Positions 59,423-64,000 of a stretch of DNA of 64,000 bases are shown here, piece after piece. Position 1 is the stretch's first letter. Every line of letters begins with the position of its first letter. Source of the stretch: Malaya genurostris (lineage: Eukaryota > Arthropoda > Insecta > Diptera > Culicidae); assembly GCF_030247185.1 (NCBI RefSeq), contig NC_080571.1:233323666-233387665 (forward strand). The letters are read 5' to 3'. A model generated the notes under the pieces. That model did not search any database. It was not told where the DNA came from and worked only from the letters and a program-made list of their open reading frames with translations. Position numbers and translations under genes: made by a program.

Positions 59423-60063
59423 TTATCCAAGCAGACCACCCAGTAGACCACCAACTAGACCAACAACAGAATTAAGTAATGAACCAACGATTCCGGTCAC
59501 CGAGGAAGCCAGATTATTTACAACAGTCGTTGCCGCACTCAACTGGTTCAACAGATCCTGTGGAGCATTGGCCCCAGCTGCAAGTACTTGATTCGTAATG
59601 TTGCTCAGATTAGATACGGCTCCCAATAGTTGGGAAGTTCCACTGTTCAGAGTGTTGGTAGCTGCTGAGGAAGCAGTGTTCAAACCGCTGATAGCCACTT
59701 TGTTCAAAACTGATTGGGCATTCTGAAGGGCACCTTGGGCTCCGGATAGTACCGATGACAATAACGAGTTGACGGTACCACCAGCAGCCGAAGTCAAATT
59801 TGATAAAGTAGATGTGATTTGACCGATTATACCATTCAGTTGCGCGTTGATGGCTGATATCTGCGATGTTACAGCTCCCAACACGTTTCCTACGGTTGAG
59901 GTGACAGTTCCTAGTAAATTCTGTACAATGTCAAGTTGCGGAGCTGCATGTGCAACCTGAGAACATAATAAAGTTGTACTGAAAATGTTGAAGTGATAAC
60001 AATTTGTTTCACACTTACAGCAAGCAAGCATAAGCCAAATCCAATAATCAAATATGATTTCAT
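59423..60063 (-). CDS. Secreted low-complexity 192-aa protein, family member 4
   Basis: Exon 1 60063-60019, intron 59957-60018, exon 2 59956-59423. Identical in sequence to member 3 including intron and promoter (TATA 60136-60130, TCAGTT 60106-60101, TTGACACAATTG at 60161-60172). Whether this is a second real gene or an assembly repeat of member 3 cannot be decided from the sequence alone. Confidence 0.75.
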
Positions 60064-61016
60064 TTTTACAGGTTTTAGTTACTGAGCAACTCTCGATTAA
60101 AACTGATAGTTAGATAAAACTGTACTGATATTTATATGATGATTCTCAATCAATTCCATGTTGACACAATTGCTGGAGCTGATATCCGAAAATAAAATCC
60201 ACTGAGTTTGCTTTACTCAAACATTTGTTCATTGCGTAGAATGTTTGGCGTTTTGAAATAACTGTTACACTCGATTTTACATTTACCAAGGTTAAGCAGT
60301 GCTGTTGATGTTGTGATGAGGGAGGTCTGTTTTCGTTAATAAACTCTTTTTTCATGCGGTTTATTGGCATGATGTTTTTATAAACAGATGTGAGCGGTTA
60401 TTATTGATAGTATACTGGTGGGAACTGCCTCAATGGAAACGTACACATCATGTAACAATTTTTTTCTGTTCTGTTCTATTCTATTGTCTGGAAGTTTGAT
60501 ATGAAATATATAATTATTTCAAAATGAATCCTTATTTTAATCAGAATTCTCTCTTATTTCAAACTTTGATAATTGAATTATTCTGTTTAAATAAATGTAT
60601 TTTCTGTTCCCTACACATTGATGCATCGTGAAATGCTCTGACCACCTCTGAGAGATATCGAAATCTGATGAAATTGGACAGAGAAAGAGATTTAAAGGTG
60701 GGACTAGTTTCGAATGGCGATGGAAGTGAAAAGTCAAACCAATTTTGTTTAATGGATCCGATTTACTTATGCAATGTTTGTAATTTTTTCTAAGAAATCT
60801 CGATAAACATTAGAAAAGGTCCTAAGTGCAAATGAAAATTTCTCTTTGTTCACTTTCTCTTTCAAATATTACGGCATACTCAAACAAATTCTTCAGTGCA
60901 GATCGAAAGTTGATGGTTTTAGTCATTGTTCTATGTAAAGTGTTAGAGAGAGAAAGTAAACAAAGAAAAAGTGTCATTTGCATTTGGGACTTTTTATACG
61001 GATCGTTTTCAAATAT

Positions 61017-61640
61017 TTAAAACTGGTCTACGATGCCGTTCTATTTTTTGTATATTTGAAACACGAGTGAAACACTGATGGGGCTGCCAGTTTTTCTTGT
61101 TATAAAATCCAGATTTTAATTTTGTAACTGGCATAAATTATGCATCTAGAACTAGAACACTGCTGAATATGCCCTTAGGCTATATCCAATAGTGCATAAT
61201 TTATGTCAGTTTTAAAATTTAAATCTAGAAATTATAACAATATAAACTGGCAGCCCCAGCAGCGTTTTATCTGCGTTTCAAATATAGAAAAAATAGAACG
61301 GCAGCGTATACCAGTTTCAAATTAGACAGTAGAACTGTTCGAATAAATAAAACTAAAACGGCTTGCTGGAGATACGTTTGTTTCAGTTTCAGTTATATTT
61401 TAGACCACCCATATGAATCTTGCAGCTGCTCTTAGAGCAAATTCAGCAGCTGCACGATCCATAGCAAGCCGCCTTTTTAGTTATTTATTCGAACAGTTCT
61501 ACTGTCAAATAAACTGGTATACGCTGCCATTATATAACGCTGCTGTGACAGCTAGTTTATTTTGTTTTAATTTCTAGACTTAAATTTTAAAACTGACATA
61601 AATCCTGCATCTAGAACTAGAACGCTCCTGAACATGCCTT
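61017..61640. repeat. Nested palindromic region, duplicate
   Basis: Same as 53207-53830, offset 7,810, no differences seen. Confidence 0.7.
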
Positions 61641-62696
61641 TAGGAAACTCATATAATATTGGGTTTGTTTAGTATAAATTATTATAACTACTAACTGTAA
61701 GCTACTGGTTGGTCAAATTGATGCTCCTGATATTTTTGCGTAAACCCAAATATGCTTTCACGGAAGCTATAATCGTGGAGCTTCCTGCGAGTGAATTTTC
61801 AACATTCCGAGTATGGTCAAAACGAACCGTTAAGGGTGATCTGCAATGTGTTTGATAGCGTGTATGATCATTTTGACTTCTCCATCTCTAGAGATACATT
61901 TAAAAGTGGGCTTGAGAGACTGACTTAGTTTATAAGTATTTTAAAGTGTGAATGAATTGTTTTCATATATGTGAATTTGTAAAGGTTTTAAAAGGTGTGA
62001 AAGTTTCACGTGCGCTTGGAACTTATTTTCAACCTGGATTTTCCTCACCTTCCTACCATTTTTATGCCAACAAAGATAATTTGATGGCATTTTCATAAAA
62101 ATTTTGCCCACAACACTCATCAAAACGTTTCTCAGGAATCGGACTTCAAATTAAGGCAAAAATTTATGTCTAAGATGAAAGATGAGGTGATTTTTAAAAA
62201 CAATGAAATTATTCGTGAATACAAATACGGTTTTAACTAGTTCCGATGAATGGAATTTGATTATCAGTACACACCCATAAAATAGAAATACTTGGTCTAT
62301 AGGAGAGATAGAAAAGGTATATAATTCCTTAGGTATTTGAGATGAATGGTGGAGCTGAGTTAAATAGGGTTACCCCAATTGTTTATTTTATTTAGAATAT
62401 CTGTTGTGTGTTGACCAATTAAACAGGCGCAATTTTAACGAAAACCTCGAATTGAATGTTTATATATCTCGAAAACGATTACTTCTAGAAAGGTCACTCA
62501 GAACAAACGTATTGCGCTTGAGCTGTAAATTCATATTCGGATACTAAATTAACTTGACTTTTTATTAAAAAAAAATTGATGTTTTGCAATTACCTTTAAA
62601 ATATTTTAGGTGAACTTCTTCACTTTTTAAAATACACTAATCGAATTTATATAAAACATAGGTTTTCGTAACTAGTTTTAAACAAACCCTTTTCAT

Positions 62697-63780
62697 CCAC
62701 CTAGTGGTGTGATGATGCCTTTCTCGTGTGACTTGTATTCTCAGCAATATTACTGTGGTATTCTTGCAAAACTCTTCTCATTAAATAGAAAAAGGGAGGT
62801 TTGTTCGGGATGGTATAGTCTAAAAATCAAGATAGTTTCGAGCCTAAATTGGAAGACTATCTTTTCAGGTTTTTCGCCGCATCGGTCTAAATAACGGTTT
62901 GGAAATTTAAACACACTTCTCTCTGTAGTTCCGGAATGCCTTCTATTTTGATTTTTCGTTTGTGAAATTCGGTTTTTATCACTATTTCCTGTTCGTAATG
63001 TCAGCAACTTACCTGACTTATACATTGGAACAGATTTGAGTCAATTTAGAAGAATTGTTGCCTATTTCACATTGTCGCTCTATACGACAAAACCGGGATC
63101 CAAATTCAGGATCTTTGTAAAGTACCGTAAGACCTTTCATTTGAATTTTTTTAGTGAATTGATTCAGCAAAGTGAGTGAGATCCGTTTTAGAGGTTTCAT
63201 AATATCACTATATGTATACATTGGAATAGTTTGGAGTGCAATTTAGAAGAATTTTTCCCCTTGTTTACATCGTCACTCTATACGATGACTTGACATTTCA
63301 AACAATTATAAAATTGTAATTCCGGAATCGTTGATCAGATCCAAACAAAATCCAGAAATTTTGTAAAGAACCGTAAGATCTTTCATTTGAATTTAAGTAA
63401 AAAAAATCACCTCAGCAATCTCGGAGAAAAGTGAGAGTGTCCCGTTTTTAAAGTCTTTGATCACTATTTTCGGTACTTCTAGAACCGGATTCCGGGGACC
63501 GTTATATCCGATGTGATCTTGTGTGGTTGTCAATTTGTCAGACCTGTGAAATAGATGAATTTATTATTTTTGAGAAATCATCTCATCGTAACACATTCTT
63601 GTTTAAAAGTAACCTATTAAATATACAGTGTTTTTCATTCGTTACCCTGTAATTCCAGTAATTATTTCTGTCTTCTAGAGTGACAGTTGCTAGAGTGGCT
63701 TTTATTTGATCCTAAGTTGATGAAAATCGATTCAGATATCAGATAAAAATCCGGTTTCACGGTGCCTTTCTTCATGACAA
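62697..63780 (+). repeat. Repeat A copy, duplicate with tail deletion
   Basis: Corresponds to 54887-56065 but lacks about 92 bp near 63740, including the GGTATATGATACTCG segment. The divergence between the tandem copies begins inside this repeat at 62938. Confidence 0.6.
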
Positions 63781-64000
63781 AGGCGAAAAAGGCAAAAATT
63801 GAAGGTGCGGTTTTTTAAATTTTAATTTTTCGAAAGATTGTCTAATTTTTGTAAAAACCTTAATTTTTCTTCGGTGTATTACTTTTTAGAGTGCTCAATT
63901 GTTTTTATACAACTTCCTTTTACACCCTGTCTTTGTTATAGTAAAAAATTTCGAGCTACAACGATTTGAAGAAAGTGTATTTGCCCTTTAGAGAATCGAA

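Larger units (their letters stand above)
57364..64000. repeat. 7,810-bp tandem duplication, copy 2 (runs past window end)
   Basis: By line-by-line reading, identical to 49554-55127 over 57364-62937. From 62938 to the end it differs from copy 1 at about 19 sites per kb, plus a 1-bp and an approximately 92-bp deletion near 63740. The window end corresponds to about 56283 of copy 1. Confidence 0.9.

Noticed and set aside
1..64000. CRISPR arrays, operons, bacterial promoters or terminators
   Set aside because: Introns, LINE, SINE and mariner content show eukaryotic nuclear DNA. No regularly spaced short repeats with unique spacers were seen.

Overview
The window is AT-rich eukaryotic DNA with few genes and many mobile elements. 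Short GT-AG introns, TATA plus TCAGT-type core promoters, several mariner families, an I-type LINE, tRNA-derived SINEs and a repeat family bounded by CACTAGGTGG point to an insect. A culicine mosquito is my inference; the species cannot be read from the sequence.

Layout. 1-29.5 kb is almost all intergenic or intronic. It holds MITE-like and composite repeats (3.1-4.5, 5.7-6.1, 6.9-8.1, 10.8-11.5 kb), four broken mariner-type transposons (8.1-9.0, 11.7-12.7, 12.7-13.7 and 21.2-22.1 kb), a 493-bp long-armed element (17.5-17.9 kb), two SINEs (19.2 and 24.5 kb) and copies of a degraded mosquito-type repeat. At 29.5-30.0 kb, on +, lies one convincing first coding exon (130 codons, very acidic) whose other exons are not recognised. 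32.5-33.7 kb is a 1.18-kb DNA element.

From 35.1 kb to the end is a cluster of four genes on the - strand (35.1, 39.8, 51.6 and 59.4 kb). Each has a 45-nt signal-peptide exon, a 62-bp intron and a 534-nt second exon, and encodes a 192-aa secreted protein. The mature protein uses only 12 amino-acid types: no Cys, Met, His, Arg, Glu or aromatic residue. The genes share promoter architecture and an upstream TTGACACAATTG motif. I do not recognise the family.

Between genes 2 and 3 lie a 925-bp fold-back DD41D transposon (sister to the copy at 21.2 kb), a deleted mariner (43.7-44.4 kb) and a nearly complete I-type LINE (44.64-50.63 kb) flanked by a 14-bp target-site duplication. Its ORF2 is broken by an internal deletion. 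A 7,810-bp tandem duplication starts inside the LINE ORF1 (49,554) and restarts at 57,364. It duplicates the LINE 5' part, gene 3 and a nested palindromic region. By eye the two copies are identical for about 5.57 kb, then drop abruptly to about 98% identity. That pattern could be real gene conversion or an assembly or haplotype artefact.

The transposons do not work together with the genes in any visible way. The themes worth attention are the restricted-alphabet secreted family, its expansion by duplication, and several transposons in which one end has been replaced by an inverted copy of the other.
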